A DNA stretch of 64,000 nt, taken from NCBI GenBank assembly GCA_035582835.1, contig JAYKAV010002508.1, positions 433,051-497,050 on the forward strand. The letters are read 5' to 3'. Position numbers and translations under genes: made by a program. The notes below the pieces were generated by a model. The model saw nothing but the letters and a program-made list of their open reading frames with translations. It was not told the DNA's origin and made no database searches. Shown piece after piece: positions 1-14,700 of this stretch (position 1 is its first letter; each line of letters starts with the position of its first letter). This DNA is from Phoebastria nigripes. Its lineage: Eukaryota; Chordata; Aves; Procellariiformes; Diomedeidae.

Positions 1-2746
1 GTAATGAGCTGAGCCCAGTTCTGCTGCTCTAAAGCTCGTCTGTGATGAGAATCAAGTCCCTGTGGACTGATTCATGCATTGGTGCTCCCTGCCCTTCTGC
101 TCCAGTGCAGGAACCCAGGGAGGTCCCGGTGTTTGTGTGGGCAGGGCGTCTAATACCGATGGATGCCAGTGGAAGGATCTGCACACGGGGTATGGGATCA
201 AGGCTCAGAAGAACGTCCTTCCCCATGCCTTTTTGTGTATCACGGACTCATTTAAAAAGGTGCACTTGTCACTCAGTGCAGAGTCATTTCTGGGGCAGGC
301 TTCATTAGCTGTGGAGACAAAGAGCGAGACGAGGTTTCCCTCGTGTCACCAAAATGAGATACTTCCTTGGCTCAGGAGTTGTTTTCCCACCACATTAGCG
401 TGCCGACCTTCTAACAGGGGTGCCCCATGAGGCACTCCCAGGCACAGGCAAAGCAGGCAGTTACACAGGGCTACAAGCTGGGATGTGCAAGGTGTGTGTG
501 CAAAAGAGCTGTAACCTTGCTGCCTGCTTTGCTGATATGAAAGAGCCAGGATGGCCTCTGCTGCTGCTGTTTCTGAGGGAAAGGACAAGGTAGCAGCTGC
601 TGCTGTGGTGGGAGGTTGGGCTTCAGTAACTCACATTTTCCTCTCTGCCTTCCCTCTCCTCCTCTCTTTCCACTGTCAGAAGTAGCCTGGCTGTGGGCCA
701 GTCCGAGCCCTTCATCCTTAGGGCAGCAAAATCAAACTTGGTCTCTGCAGCTTGAGAGGTTCTGGTGTCTCCTCCCCAGCTGCCATGGGGCCAGGGGGCA
801 CCTTGGCCAGCTCCTTTCCCTCCTGTGTACCTTATTTGATGGGGTTCACCATGATATGGTGAAGAAACTTCATCATGTTTGAAAGTTCTTGCATTCTCTT
901 TATTATTTTATTTACTGGTAGCATGTATGTTATATATCACACCTGTATACATAGCTAGATATTATTCTGACATAAATGTCTCCGTAAAGTCTAGCTGTAT
1001 TTCTCAGTCAGCTTTTGAGTGATGATAAGGAAGCCCAGCCCTTTCCTGCAGAGAAATGCTGCACTTCAATTTTGGTTGTGCCCGTAAGGCATTGCTCTAC
1101 TCCTGCCTCACGCTTTTACCTGCCCATAACCCAGGATAAGTAACTGCAGCAGCAGGTTAGGAGGCAGCACCGACACCTGGACTTGGCTTCGGGCTCCATA
1201 ACTCACTTCTTGAGGTGAAATCACTTCTTTGCTCCTTTTTCTCCCTGGCTAAAACAGGAGTAATTTTTGAAACGGGCTACAGAGGTCATGGTCCTTCCTG
1301 TATTTTTCTTAGCTATTTCTGTTCATCCAAATTATTGTTGCAGCTTAGACCTCACAGGCGAGATACTGCTATTTCCAGCCAGAATAAACAAAAATAAGGA
1401 AAAAAGAAAATAAAGATGTATAAGTCTTGCCTTTATAGAATAACAGGGCAAGCATTTATTTCAAAAACAAGGACAGTGTTTAATTAAGAGTGAGCACATG
1501 GACATCAGAGTGCTGCCTAATCACTGTCAAAATAAGTGTTAAACAAAGGTTTTCCTCACCAATATTTTCCCTCTGACTAGAAAATAAGTAAAGAATAATA
1601 TCCATGTAATAAACCCCAGTTATCACAATTGCACAATGTGCGAAAGATTTGCAGCTGGAAAATTAGTTTATTTTTTCCTCCGTTCAGCAACCAAAATATT
1701 TTTGCTCAGATTTCTTTCTGCTCCAATTAAAAATATTTGGAGCTATTTTTCTATAAACCTAAGAAAAGTCTCACCCAATGCCATTCATCGCTATCCTACA
1801 TAACAGGCCAGGTGTAACTTTTTTATTAGTGTTTTGGTTCTGAAACTGACTTCATAAAAAAGCAGACAAAGTTCTTGGAGATATTATCAAAGCTTGGGGA
1901 AAAAGGAAAGCATTTGGCTCACTTCACTGTTAGTGACAATAATCAACGCCCAGACAAGCATGGCTTCAAAAAAATGTGTCAAGAACCCACTTTATGTTTT
2001 AAACAGACCATGAAAGACGTTCAAATTCTTCATCTGGAAGAGAAAAAAGAGGGGGGGAGACAGAGGGAGGGAGAGATTTCCTTCCACCAGTGAGAGATCA
2101 CTTCACGCTTTCCTTTGGTAGGTTACAGGGGCAATTGTAAAGCCATCTCATGTGAACAGATGGAGGCAAAGGATCTCAGCTTTCACCGGGAGCGGGTTAA
2201 AGATCTGATGCCTGGGATGGTGGGCTAGACAGGGCCCAGCAGCGGGGGCTTTCTGCCCCCTGACAGTCAGACGTCTCCAGGGCCTGCTGGGGCGGCAGCA
2301 ATCCTTGGGGAGCACCTCGGCAGGTTCTCAGCAGACGGGCACCAGCTAAGCCTCAGACTTGTATAGGCACTTCACATTTAAGAGCATGTCTAATCCAATC
2401 ACCAGCAGATTGGAAGCTATCTGTGTACCTCCCATATAGCATATTCTTGTCGGCTTGAAAGCAATCTTCTCCTCGTCAGCCTTCCCCCTTGTCTTCCTAT
2501 CAGTCTGTGCAAGCAGTGGCGCTCCCCCCTTGGGCACACGGAGCTAATCCTATTTACTCAGCCCATCAATTTAACAGCTTTAAATATTCGCATCGGTTAG
2601 ATGGATGCAGCTGAAACATTAGCAGCATCGCTGGGCCAGCAAGAGAGGGGGGAGAGCGGTGTGGTGAGCAGTGGGAGGTAGCCTTCCCATGCTGGCAAAA
2701 GCAGAAAAAAGTCATTCAAAATGCTGAAGGCTCAGACATATCTCAT

Positions 2747-2787
2747 GCGCGCGCNCGCACACACACACGCACACACACACACACACA
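2747..2787. repeat. (CA)n microsatellite with a GC alternating start
   Basis: Alternating purine-pyrimidine tract: GCGCGC then N (2755) then CGCACACAC... to 2787. A shorter set of CACACA units follows near 2815-2830. Such tracts favour Z-DNA, and the N probably marks an assembly problem in the run. Confidence 0.95.
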
Positions 2788-5766
2788 AAGCAGACTACGC
2801 ATGTGCAACTCATTACACACACGTGCACACACCAGCAGAGTGTCACTTTCGCACCCCACAGTCCCTGTTTCTGCTAGTTAGCCATTTCTCTCTGGTTGTA
2901 GACTCAGGTTTTGACACACTCTTAGCCTTGCTTTACATAGGTCCACCAGCATGCCCACACATGGTGGGGCCAGCGCTATCTGATCCTGCTCGCTGTGTTG
3001 TTGCTGGTGTTGGTATGAGTGGTATTGGTATATGTGGTCAGGTGGGATTTAGCCCTGCCTGTGTGAGCACGGGCATATGGTCTCACCCATGCCCATACCC
3101 TTCTCTTGCTTAAACTGGAAGGTGTGCGTGGAAGGATTGAAGCAAGAACAAATGAACGCAAAGGGTGCCAAACACCCCTGTGTGCTCGAGCGCAGACACA
3201 CATGCCGTTGCAGAGGAGTTCAATCTGACCCGAGGAGGNTTTAGACTTAACTCCGTTCTCAGCTATCTGTTTACAAATTCCTGAACTGAAATTCCTCCCT
3301 TTCTTTAGTTTATCTGTGCTGAGCATCCTTCAGCATCCTTTAGCTATCCCTCCTGTGCTCTGGCTATAGATTAGGGCAGTCCTGAGGAGGCAAGTCCTTT
3401 TAAAAGGATTCAAGAGGACAATCAGGAAGCTGTTAAGTGCTCCCAACCTCTTGTCACTGCTCCAAATGATCCTGGACTTCAGAAAGAACCAGCCTCTGAA
3501 AACCCAGTGGAGGCTGCGGGGAGTTTTTGTGTGCCCCTCCTCCAGCACTTGTGCCTTTACTGATCACTTTACTCCAAGTGTGGAACAGCCCTTGGCTTGT
3601 GATTTAACTTGCCTGCCTGAGTCACACCTGAATTCCTCTCCTTACCCACTGGAGGTTAAACAGAATTGGGATGGCTGTTGCCTTCCAGGGTATTGCAGTC
3701 TTTCATGTGCAAAGGACATATATCTGTCTGACATTTTGACCTGGTACATTTTTTACATTTAATCTGTTCTTTTCTTTTCTGTCTCATTCTCAGACTCTTA
3801 GAAATGTTCTTTTTTACTTGCTGCTTGTGTTAGTGGAGATCATATATGCTAACAAAAACCTCAAGAGGTTTCTAGTGCAAGCAGGCTGCAAACTTGGGGA
3901 TTGTCTTTGATGATCCAGAATTGGGCTCTGCCCCTAAAACAGGCAGACAGATTTCCGTCATTCTGAACTGAGACTTAAGGGTGAAATGGAGTAAAAAGAG
4001 GATTTGCAGTGGATGCCTCCTTTCCTCATGCCACTTCTCAAGACCTAAAAGTACTTCTCTAAAGAGATCACAGTATTTTGATCTAGTGGACAACACCATT
4101 TTTTCCCAGGCTGAGAGCACTTTGGGCAAAAACCATGCAGCGACTTTACAATTCAAGAGGGGTATTCAAGGCTTGCACCAATAGCATTGCAGGGTAAGTC
4201 AGATGAAGCAAAGGTCCTTTATTCATCCGATTAGCAATGGGAGGTTATGGCAAAGGAGAGCACTCAGAGTGTGCACTTTCCAGCTGCTGGCATGCTGCGA
4301 GCCTGACACGCCCCGAGGAATCCAGAAAAAATTCTTGAAGCATGAGAATCAGTTTTCCCCTAACAACTCTGCCTCCCCTTCTCCTTCAGGGGCCAGGGCA
4401 GGCAAGCAAGATCCAAGAGGCTCTGAAATCATTGGCATTCCTCCTGTTGACTTCACGGGGCTTTGGATCAGGCCTTGAGTGTTCAAAGAGGGCAAACTTG
4501 TAAAACTGCTTGGAGAATGAGAAAGCTGAAAGTTCCCACGTGCTGTTTAGGGCTACATCTCGGTTTGCCCGCTGTGCGTATCAGCAATATATGTCATCAG
4601 TACATATTGATGGAGACACAGACACTATCTTTTTGCAGTAGACCTGTGTTTAGCCCAATATCCTGGGGTTTCAGGATTTTTTTGAATCGTACCCTCCTGT
4701 TTCATTTCTTGGCATTAATTGCTCATAGTGTCCTCTACCTTGGTACAGTAGGACCAAGTATTCTCTTGCCTTAAAAGTCTGGGGATGTTTTTGGTAGAGA
4801 ACAGTAGAAAATTTTGCCAGTGCAGCTTCAATTAATTGTGTCAGCCATGGTGATATTCAACCATCAGGGAAGTAATTCACTGGGAAAAGAATGAGAAGAA
4901 GTGCATGTCAGAAGTCAAGGTCTAAGGTGAGGCAGAAGATCCAAACCCAGAGGAGAATGAGCTGTATAGAGCAGCTGGATGGGAGAGGACAGATGGGGCC
5001 GTGTGGAGAGTGGAAGCAGGATTTGGGACTCAGGGTATTCAGAATGAAGGTGATAGCAAGGACGCGGTGTTCACAGTCGAGGTAGAACGGCTTTTAGCTA
5101 GGAAGCAATTGAAAGTGGTGGTCCTCTCCTTCTTTCCCTTGGCTCTGGCTGCTTGTTCCCACTGCCCGTGTCGTAGCTCTGTGAGATTTCAAGCTGCAAC
5201 AGGGTCAGCTGAATGGAGAAACTAAGCTGGCTGAAAACAAATCATTTACCACCCCAGATTTATCTGTCAATGGATCAGGTCCTAGATCTGGCTTCCACAC
5301 AGCTCTTCAAGCAAGGATGCTGGCACGGGGAAGGGGCTGTCATCAGCCAGAGAGACAGGGACATCCACGTTTCACACAGTCCCCTCCCCGAAAGCGTCAG
5401 GCTAAAACAGCTAACGGATTAGCGAGAGGAGGCTGGNGCCCACCCTGGCGCTTGTGCTTAAAGAGACTGTGTGAAGAGGCAAAAAACACTTTAAAGGCTG
5501 AGCAGGCCTGGGCAAAACCGAGCAGTTATTTAACTACCACAAGCCGCTGCTCTTCAGAGGCTGTGGGCTGCGCCAGTCATTACAGAGCCTGCAAGGAGCC
5601 CACGTGGGCAGCCCCGTCAGAAGGAGCTGCAAAAGGTGGTCCACAGTGCCCAGCCTCCTAACTTCTGCTCTAGGCATCAACAGCCTGCACCCCCTAGCAG
5701 CTTCCCACCAGGGAGCAGCACCAGCGCAAGCACACGTATTTCTAACCGGATATAATTAAATTGGTC

Positions 5767-5794
5767 AAAAAAAAAAAGAAAAAAAAAAAAGAAA
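5767..5794. repeat. A-rich simple repeat
   Basis: Run of A broken by single G bases; no retro-element body could be recognised next to it. Confidence 0.9.
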
Positions 5795-8700
5795 GACTAT
5801 GGTTAGACCAGCTTTAGATGGAAACAGTGATAGAGAGAGCTATATCCCAGGAAGCAAGATTAGCGAGACAGATAGACAGATTAGAGGCGAGACAGATTTC
5901 ATCCAAAAAGGAGGAACTCCTCACGACATGCTTTTCCAAATAGAGGTTATGCGGGTTTACTGAATGGATACCACAGGAGGTGAGCCAAATCCTCACCTGG
6001 AGTGAAATGGGAAAGCCCTCCTGCCAACGGGGCTAAGGACTCATCCCAGCTGAGACCTGACCCGGTGTGCTGATGGCAACAGCCAGCCTTTCCACGTGTC
6101 TTCTGCACGCTGCTGCTTCCGCCTGAGTCCGTGACCACCCCCTACAGGGGGAGAGGTCGAGAAGCCGCGCACCTTTGAGGCCACACAATGATTTCATAGG
6201 AAGTTCAACCCCAAGACATCTTCCGTAAGCTGCATTCAGTCGCCTCTGCCCTGGTCAGCTGCCTTTTGTTAGAAGTGCTCGCTCTCTGTAGGAGAGGCAC
6301 TGTGACACTGTNGAATTACCCTCCCTTATTCTCGGGATGCTGTTTTTTTTCTCAAGAGCTTTGATGTGGAGAGGTAAGGGCCAAATATCCCACACCCACC
6401 CTGCTGCCCGTCAGCTGCTGCAGCGTGGTTCAGCGCCTCGCTGGGCTTCAAGCAGAGTTAATCTCCTCTTCACTCCCACTTCCTCCCACCCCCCTCGGGC
6501 TCTGCTAGGCGCCGTGAGTTTAGCTGGAGCTAGATCACACACACGCCACTGGACTCCCCTTCCCTGGAAGCAGAAACCGGAGTGACCCCAGCTAGCCGCG
6601 GGAGAAGAGAGACAATCTGCGAGCCCCCGGCGGTTGCGGTGGTTCTGCCTGCTGCTGTGCGCCAGCACGAGCAAGCAAATTCCAAGAAGATGCAGTCATC
6701 AGCAGCTCTGTGAAGACAGGAAAGTGGTTACAAATGCTCTCTGCCTCAAAGAGAGAGAGAAGAAACCGCAGTCTGGCTGCAAGCTCACCTCGTGCTTTCT
6801 GATAATCTGCTGTTCAGAAACATTCGCTATGGTACCCGTGGCTAGGTAGAGGTGAAAACAAACATGCAGATGGATGCAAAGAGACTGGTTTATCTCCGGC
6901 CAACTCAAACACAGCCTACTTTCAGCATGCATACAATAGCCCTCGTGTACAAAAGGGAACAGAGACAGAGGTTTCTTCCTCGGAGCTGTCTACATGGCAC
7001 GTTCTGGGAGAGAAAAATTCGCCAGGGCACACAGCATGACCATCCACTTCCAGTCGAGGCAGGACTGTTTTGCCCCAGCGCAGGCTCTAGCGTTTTACAT
7101 ACTGAAGTCCTCAGTGACTCAAATGCAGCATCTTCTTTATACACTGACGCTACTCAGCAGGCAAATATGTCTCATCATTCAGTAGGTTTTCCCCAGTCTT
7201 CTGCCTAAATTTTCTCCATTTTGATAATGTGCTGCATTTGCATCTGTTTGCCTGAAAAGGAGGGAGAAAGTATTCACCAGTATCCCTACCCTGAGAGTAA
7301 GTGGTAGAATTAACAAAGTTGAAAGTTTTCTGAAATATTTAATTAGCAGTTCAGGGGCCAGATTCTCCATCCAGCCCAATGTCCATGTATTGCCCAGTTG
7401 GAAATGATGGGGCTTGGGTGGGGTGGCGGTGCAAAGAGAAAATATTATTGGTGCCTCCCTAGCCAATTTGTACCAGGCCTTCATGAGCCATTTCACCAGC
7501 TGAAGTTACGTGTTCCCATCGCATCTCCATACCTTCCTGGTGTGTCCCTTGTTTCAGGAGCTGCAGGGGAGGGCATGTCCCTGAGCTTCTTGCCCACCGC
7601 TCCATTGCTGCAAAGCTGCATGGTTCCTTTTCTGCCCCAGTCTGAAAAGGCCACAACAAAATGCAGAATCTGGCCTCCATTATCGATATCTGAGATTTCA
7701 TATTTTCATTATCAAAAGGTTTTACTGAAGCCTGGAATTTGCCACAGTGGGTGTCCTTTCAAAATCTGCCAAGTTTGCATTAGAAAAAACAGATAACATT
7801 ACCTTGGTATTTGCGGTATTCCTTGTGCTGCTTTTCCCACTTCAGTGGAAGACTGCTGAGGATGTTTAGGGAAAGGCTAAGATAAATGTACTTCAATATC
7901 AAAATAAATAATAGAGGCTAATGTGCAGCTTGTATTATTCATGTTCATACTGGATTCCAGTTTGGGCTTAAAGAGAGCTGCCCCAGAGCTTTTAGGCTGT
8001 CGCTCCCAAGTCCAGAAGGATCAAGGGAGCTCTGTCGTGCATAACGTCTGGTCTTGTCCATGGGGCACACATGGTTTTGAGCACAGTACTCTAAAATTAC
8101 AGCAGGCGTAATCTGAAGCCTGTGCTGGTAAGAGCTGTTCCACTTCCCACCGTTCCTTGTGTTGGTCTACCAAGCGCCCTGGGACCATTGCATCTCCTCC
8201 AAGAGACGCGCACAATGGGATTGCCATTGTTCTTGGCATGGGCCTGGAGATGGGCAGAGTGGCTACATCTGGCGTGCAGTCAGCCATGATTGCACAAAAT
8301 GTGGCTCCTGTTTGGGGCTGCTCTGCACAGCTGGAGGAGGCGGGTCTGATGAGTTTCTCCCACATGAGAGCACTCATTCCAGAAGATAGACACTAATGTT
8401 CTTGATCAAGTCCATACGTACCGTCTTGGGCTGTCTCTCCATCCAGGCATCACTCCTGTAGGGGCACTTCATGCAGAAACACAGAGAAATGGCAACTCAC
8501 TGGAATTTGAAGTAGAAGTCAGGGCATATTCTTGTATGTATTCATGTGCATATGCAGATAAAGAAGTTTCCTCATGTAAAGTCTCTCTTTCAGGATGGAA
8601 GCATGTTGCCAGCACTCAGCAAATAATAAATAATAGTAACAGTACAAGAATTCTTCCACAGAATAATTCATCAGCCACAAAAATTACCATAACTATTCAC

Positions 8701-11700
8701 CAGCCTCTGGTCTGGCAGGGCAAAAGCCAGAACCTTAACATGCTGCATAAGGGGAAAAGAGAAATTCTCCAGGGCAGTCCTTTAGTGATGCAGAGGGATC
8801 GTGGTTTTCCTGCTTTGAACTGTGTGCAATGCAAAGAGTGAAGTTCAGAATCAACCAACTGATTATTCAGACCTAATGTCTGAAAAGACCAGATACTGAA
8901 TCCTTGATGTTTAGTCTCTCACGCTACGTTGTTCTTGCTCCCATGTATTTGTTGCATCAGGAGATGATGAGTATAATATACCATCCTAGCATAAACCACA
9001 TGGGGTGTGACAGTACAGGAGAACAAGATTAAGGCAAACCAAATTGTTTGGCAAAATTTGGTGGAGCGGGGCACCATTTCATAGCTAAGTGAACAGACAA
9101 AATATTAAATGCTATTGGTCCTTCAGGACATATAACATAAACTGCTCTATGGCTTAACCCTGCAACTCCCATGGGATACAATTTGATGCCTCAAATACCC
9201 TGCTCCTATTAAAAGGGCCTCTACGAAGCACCTGATGTGAGACGCTCATCCATACAATCTGGAGCAAAACAAAGAAAAGTGAGCTGCAGAATTCTGGAAG
9301 CACCGGTGCAAAACACAGCCGTGCAAAACAGGTTTGTGTTTGATCTCTTTCTAAGAAGACATTATCTTAGAAACATCTCAGTGCGTAAGGCACTAAGTTG
9401 ATAGCTTGCTACTCATGCAGTGCCTGAAAGACTGAGTTGCTACGACTTCATCATAGGCATTATCTTTGAGACATGCTGTTTTTCTCCATTGCCAAATCTA
9501 AGTATTTGGGTTTAGTTTCAGCGTGGCTGATGTTGCCATTGCAATGTTACCTGTGGTCCTGCAGAGAAAGCAGGAGACAGCAGTGTTCTCAGTGGTGCCT
9601 CAGCTCCACAGGACAAAATACTGGCTGGTTTCTCCTCTCACTTACATAGAAGTAACTCCACTAGCTTCAACGGAGTAACACTGTTGGCTCCGAATTGGGT
9701 CTGTTGACCTTGCTGAGTATGTCTTCAGAGCACAACGTTGCTGCTATTGTTGCTGATGTTACAGGATGGAGCAATGATGACCTGTATTTGTGTTTTCCTT
9801 TGTTATGGTGGATCTTTGAAATCTACCCGAGGGAAGTTTTGACATGGGAAACCCTGTCATATCCTATGGAATCCCACATAGACTTAGCTGGTATAGAAAT
9901 GGCTTTAAAAATCATTTTATTCTTTCCCCGTGATTGTCAGGAAAATCCCGGAATCTCCCACGCTTGTGCTCCCCCAGAGTCGTATGAAACTTCACTTCAG
10001 AGCAGTGTTCTTTTGGGAATATCTGGTGGTAGCTTCTCACAGAGGCAGCTAGCCTTGGTTTTCCATCCTAGGCCTACTGACACAGCATGCAGAAACCATT
10101 CCTGAGCTTCTGGGACTGAAGTGTATTTCTGCTGATACTGAACATAGGTGGTCCCAAAGGCAAAGCCCTAGAGATGGATGCTGCAGTCCTAGGTATTCTG
10201 GGTGTAAATCTCTTCCTGGTAAGACTGATAAGCAGGATTCTGACCTAGCAGAATTTATAGGGTTTTACCTCTAAATAAATCCAAGAGAACTAGGCACAAA
10301 ACCAGTCTAACTGAACTGGCACAGCCATGTGTCTGAAAGTGAGGAAGTGACAGATCCTGATTGTCCAAGCAGTGGAAATGGGGGTAAAGGGAGGGCAGGG
10401 GAGCTATCTGTTTCTAGACGAGGCAGAGTCTATCCCCGTTCCTGCCTGGCAGATGACTTTGCCCACTTTTTATTTACTGCTGGACCACAGTGTTACAGAT
10501 GATCACAGTGTAAACGATGTTCTTTTAGTACAGCTTTTGCCTATGTTTTCTGTAGGATGTTAGAGTCGTCTTCTGAAATCAGACTCTGTCATGCCAGGTG
10601 CTGAAGGAGACACATATTAAGAGATCGTGCCTGTTCCCAGGCTTTCAGACTAAATAAAACCAGACCAAAGGTGGGGGGAAAGCAGAAGCCTGGGTGAGGG
10701 ACTTGGTGGAGTTCCTACAGCAAGTCTATGGCCAAGGTGGAAGTGAGTCCAAACACCTCATACCCTGCTCATAATGATCAGTGTGGGGCTGCTTCCCAAA
10801 CCCCCTTGTACTGATCAGGAGGTTATGATTTTCCTGCCTCTTGCTATAACACAGAACCTGGTTTGTAAGATATATGAAAATTAAGGCTTCATTAATAGTA
10901 TGATCCAATTTCTATTTGCTGGCCATCTGGTCTCTTTTGCATATTCAGGATTACCAGCAGAGATTCCTGATAACCTAACGAGAACTGCACGTGCTCATTT
11001 TGCCTCACTTCTGAAGTCCCGGATGTGTTTATCCTTAACTATAATTCTTTCCCCAGCCTTGCTCCTGCCTCCAGCCCTGACCCTATCCTAGACTGTCAGA
11101 ATAAAAGTTTAAAAACAAATATGCAGCCAGTTTCCTTTTATTTTTTTTAATACAGCTTGATAGTCTTAAAATGCAGAACACAGATCTTCCAATTATCACA
11201 AACTGCTGTGACTGCCTATCTATCTGCTTTGCATGTTTTTAACATCTATACACCCATTTTAATGTAAGAGAAAAGAGTGGGAAATCTTCCATTTACAGAG
11301 CGAACATGGTAAACGCACAGGTAGGCTGATATTTATGCATAGCCGTCAGACATAGGGTAAGCAAAGTTGAGAGAACGATAAAACATTTAACATGCTTCTT
11401 GTTGTTATCTTTTATTGTAATGGCTGTACTGCAAGTTCATAGCTGGTGGCACAATGCCTGTAGTAATTACTACACAGTTATGGTTGTGCTAGGTGTTACA
11501 CGAGTCCTTGGCAAGTTCAGGGTGAGGAGAAAGACAAGGAACAAAGGTGTAAATAAGCTACACATTGTCTGTCCCATGAGCTGCCAAGAGCCAGAGAGCC
11601 TTAGCTGAGGGACAGAGGACAGAAACTTTCAAAAGCAGCCAACTTACCTTGGAGCTGAAGTACCAACTTCACATGTGACTTGGGCTTTTAGGAGCCTACA

Positions 11701-14700
11701 TCCCACAGACTCCATGGGGATTGGGCCTATTCAGAAGCAAAGACAAAAGTGGCTTTGCTCTTGACTTCAAAGCGAAGAGAATCTGGCCCTATCTGCAATC
11801 GGTTCAAAGATGCTGGTGGAGCAGAGGCTGAGAAGGGCTCGGAAGTAGAGAAACCCCAACTCTGTGCCCTCTGTGGTGGGAATGGTCTGTTGGCTCCTGC
11901 TGGCGTGAGTGAGGAACCGACCAGATGGGCCAAACGTTAGCTGCATGCGGTTATGCTGCTTTTTCACACACTTATGCTAGGATGTGAAGTTGGAGTGAAC
12001 ACAATGCTGTTATTCACACTGCATATGAATGGACAGAAAAATTGCGTCTGATGTGTCTGGCAGTAAAGCTCATGCCAGCCTATACTGCAGTCAAGGAGTC
12101 CGGAGGGCAGCAGCCTTAGAAAGGATGGCAGAAGATTTATCTGGGAGTATTTGTGCTAAAGACTCTTTTGAGGACTTCTGCACCACTGGAGTTGCTTTTG
12201 CCTACAAAGCTGAAGTAGTGCACAGTGTGCACTGAGGTACTGAGGAGAACCGAGAGGTCTTTGGCTGAAAGCAACAGTGCGGGCAGAGGGCCCTGCCTAG
12301 GCTTTCTCTATAGTGCAGGAGCTGTGGTGTCTTTATTTTGGCTGTGTAGCACAGCCCTGGTGTAAACTGTGCCTCTCTGGAGGTAAAAATAGACCTAACA
12401 GCTGGACTCTACAAAGTCCGGATGAAGACTTTGTGGGGAATAACTTGGAGAGCACTGGCTGGATGCCTCAGCAGAGCAAAACGGGGGAGCAGGGCAGCAA
12501 ACAGTTTCATCAGCAGTGTGCAGCCTAACAAGGGGGGAAGATGCCAGATGGCTGCATCCATGACCACTGATGGCTGCAACAGGAGGGCTGGTACAAGATG
12601 CTAGAGCAAGTTGTGCTGGCGGTACAGGACTAGGGCTGACAGTTAGCTAGCATAGTGCTGGCTCATTCAGCTCTTTCCAGGTTGCTGTTTTACTTTCCCT
12701 GTCAGGTAGTTTTGTTTCATCCCTTTGCTTCGTATTTTTAAGTGGGAAGCACATCAGGACATGGCTGGGGGATGTGGGGGTTGATTTGTTGTTATTCTCA
12801 AGGTTGTGATGGGGAGGGGGGAAAAGGAGTTTGAAGGTGACTCGGTTGCCATTTTCTGTACTGTATTTATCTTGTGTCAGTCACATGCTTCATGCTTCTG
12901 ATGGCTGCCTGAGGACTAGGAAGAAATCGTCTTCACAACTGCTATGATTTATCACCTGCACTGTAGAGTTTAATTTCACTTTTGAAGCACCGGCGTTGCC
13001 CTGGCTGAAAAAAAGGAGGCTGGACAAGCATGCTTATGCTTGTAGTGGTATTGGAAAATTTCTCAAGTACCTGTGGGCAGGTGTGGCTCACATACTTGGG
13101 TTAAACCAATCGCCAGATCTAGGGTCAGGAAGGAATTTTGCCCTAGGTCACATTGGCAGTGACTGTTGTGTTGTTTTTGTTTTCCTTGCTTTGCAGTGTG
13201 GGTTGCGGTTGGCTTCCTAGATTATCTACTGCCATCTTAAGAAATGCTAAAGACCCAGGCTTTAGGCCCACAAGTGGAAAAGTAGATCGAACCCTGCAGG
13301 TCTCAGGCCTGCCTCATATAATCACGCAGCCACTTTGTGACGGTGTGCAGAGACTCCAGTCTCAGAAGCGTACAAGGCATCCTCAGGGCTGCCAGCATCC
13401 TTCAGATTGCCCTGTCATCTGGGCATCTCCACCTAATAAAATCCCTGTAAGTGTGCGATTTGGAAATCTGGCCATGCAGTTCATCTCCCTGGTTCTTTGC
13501 CTGTGGCACAGCAGGTTTGGTGGCAAAAGGTTTTCAGACTGTTTTGGGTGATGAAGCATTTTGTGACACGTGCTGTGGGAGGACAGGGCATGGATACTCC
13601 CTGGAACTTGTGAGACTGCAGGACGCTTGTGACTGCGATGCCCTGGACCTGTTGATGTGGGTGATCTTGCCTGAGTGCCACAGAGCTGTCACCTGGTTTC
13701 CTGCGTCGCTGGGGTGGGGCTGTGTTGGCACTGTTCAATTTTTTTAGCAGGATCTTGTAGAAATTACTAGAAGGTTTACACTTAACAATGACTTTTCCTC
13801 TACCCCTTATGCGGGATGACTGGAATCACATCAGGAGCATCATTGCATGATCCAAGAAAGCTGGAATGAGAGAGCATTACTTTGGAGAGATGGCAGGCAC
13901 TCTTCTCTGTTAATCAAAGCACTCCAGGCATAACTGCACTGTTAATTCATTTCAAATATGTTGCTGCATCTGAATTTCCTAACTAACTGGTGATTAAAAC
14001 AACATGCTTGTTAGAAGTCTCTTGGGGAGTGGCTTGTGTGATGTTGGTATTAATAGGATGAAAACAATCAAAAAGTTAGGGGCATTCTTCTGAGGTATTG
14101 AAAACCCTTAATGAGGCCCTTAGTTATGCAATAATTTCTTTGCAAGCAAACACATGCCTATTATCATTATTATTGTGCTGATTGTTGATATCCCACTGAC
14201 ATGAACAATTTAGAGAATTCCAAGTATTATGCAGCTCTCCTGCCAGCTCAGAATAGGCTGACACAGCTACAGCTACCTATTTAAGAAGATTAGCCTGATT
14301 TTATTTGCATAAGAATTTAAAGCGACAAAACCACTTACCACACCCAGGAAATTATCATTAAAAATGAATTACTGCACATTCTTTTATTAGCTGTGTGGTT
14401 AACTTCTGAATGCTACAGTAAATGGCATTTACTGATGGCATTCAGCATCTCCAAAGAGAGATGCCCTGGAATATTTTCCCCTAGGTTTTCTAGGTTCTTG
14501 GACCTGCAGAGAAAATGTCTCATTATCCATTCTGACAAAAAGGGATCCTGTGCACAACATACATAAGTATGCTTAAGCAGGCATTCCCTAGCTAAGATGA
14601 CAAGTAAATCTTTGCATGCCTTGTGTTACTCATATAGAATTCTAGCAGTTCTGCATGTCTGGGTCGGCCTGTACGTAATGCCAGNCAATACTCTGAGACA

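Noticed and set aside
9695..10105. 136-codon ORF on + strand
   Set aside because: No recognised domain; flanked by old-repeat words.
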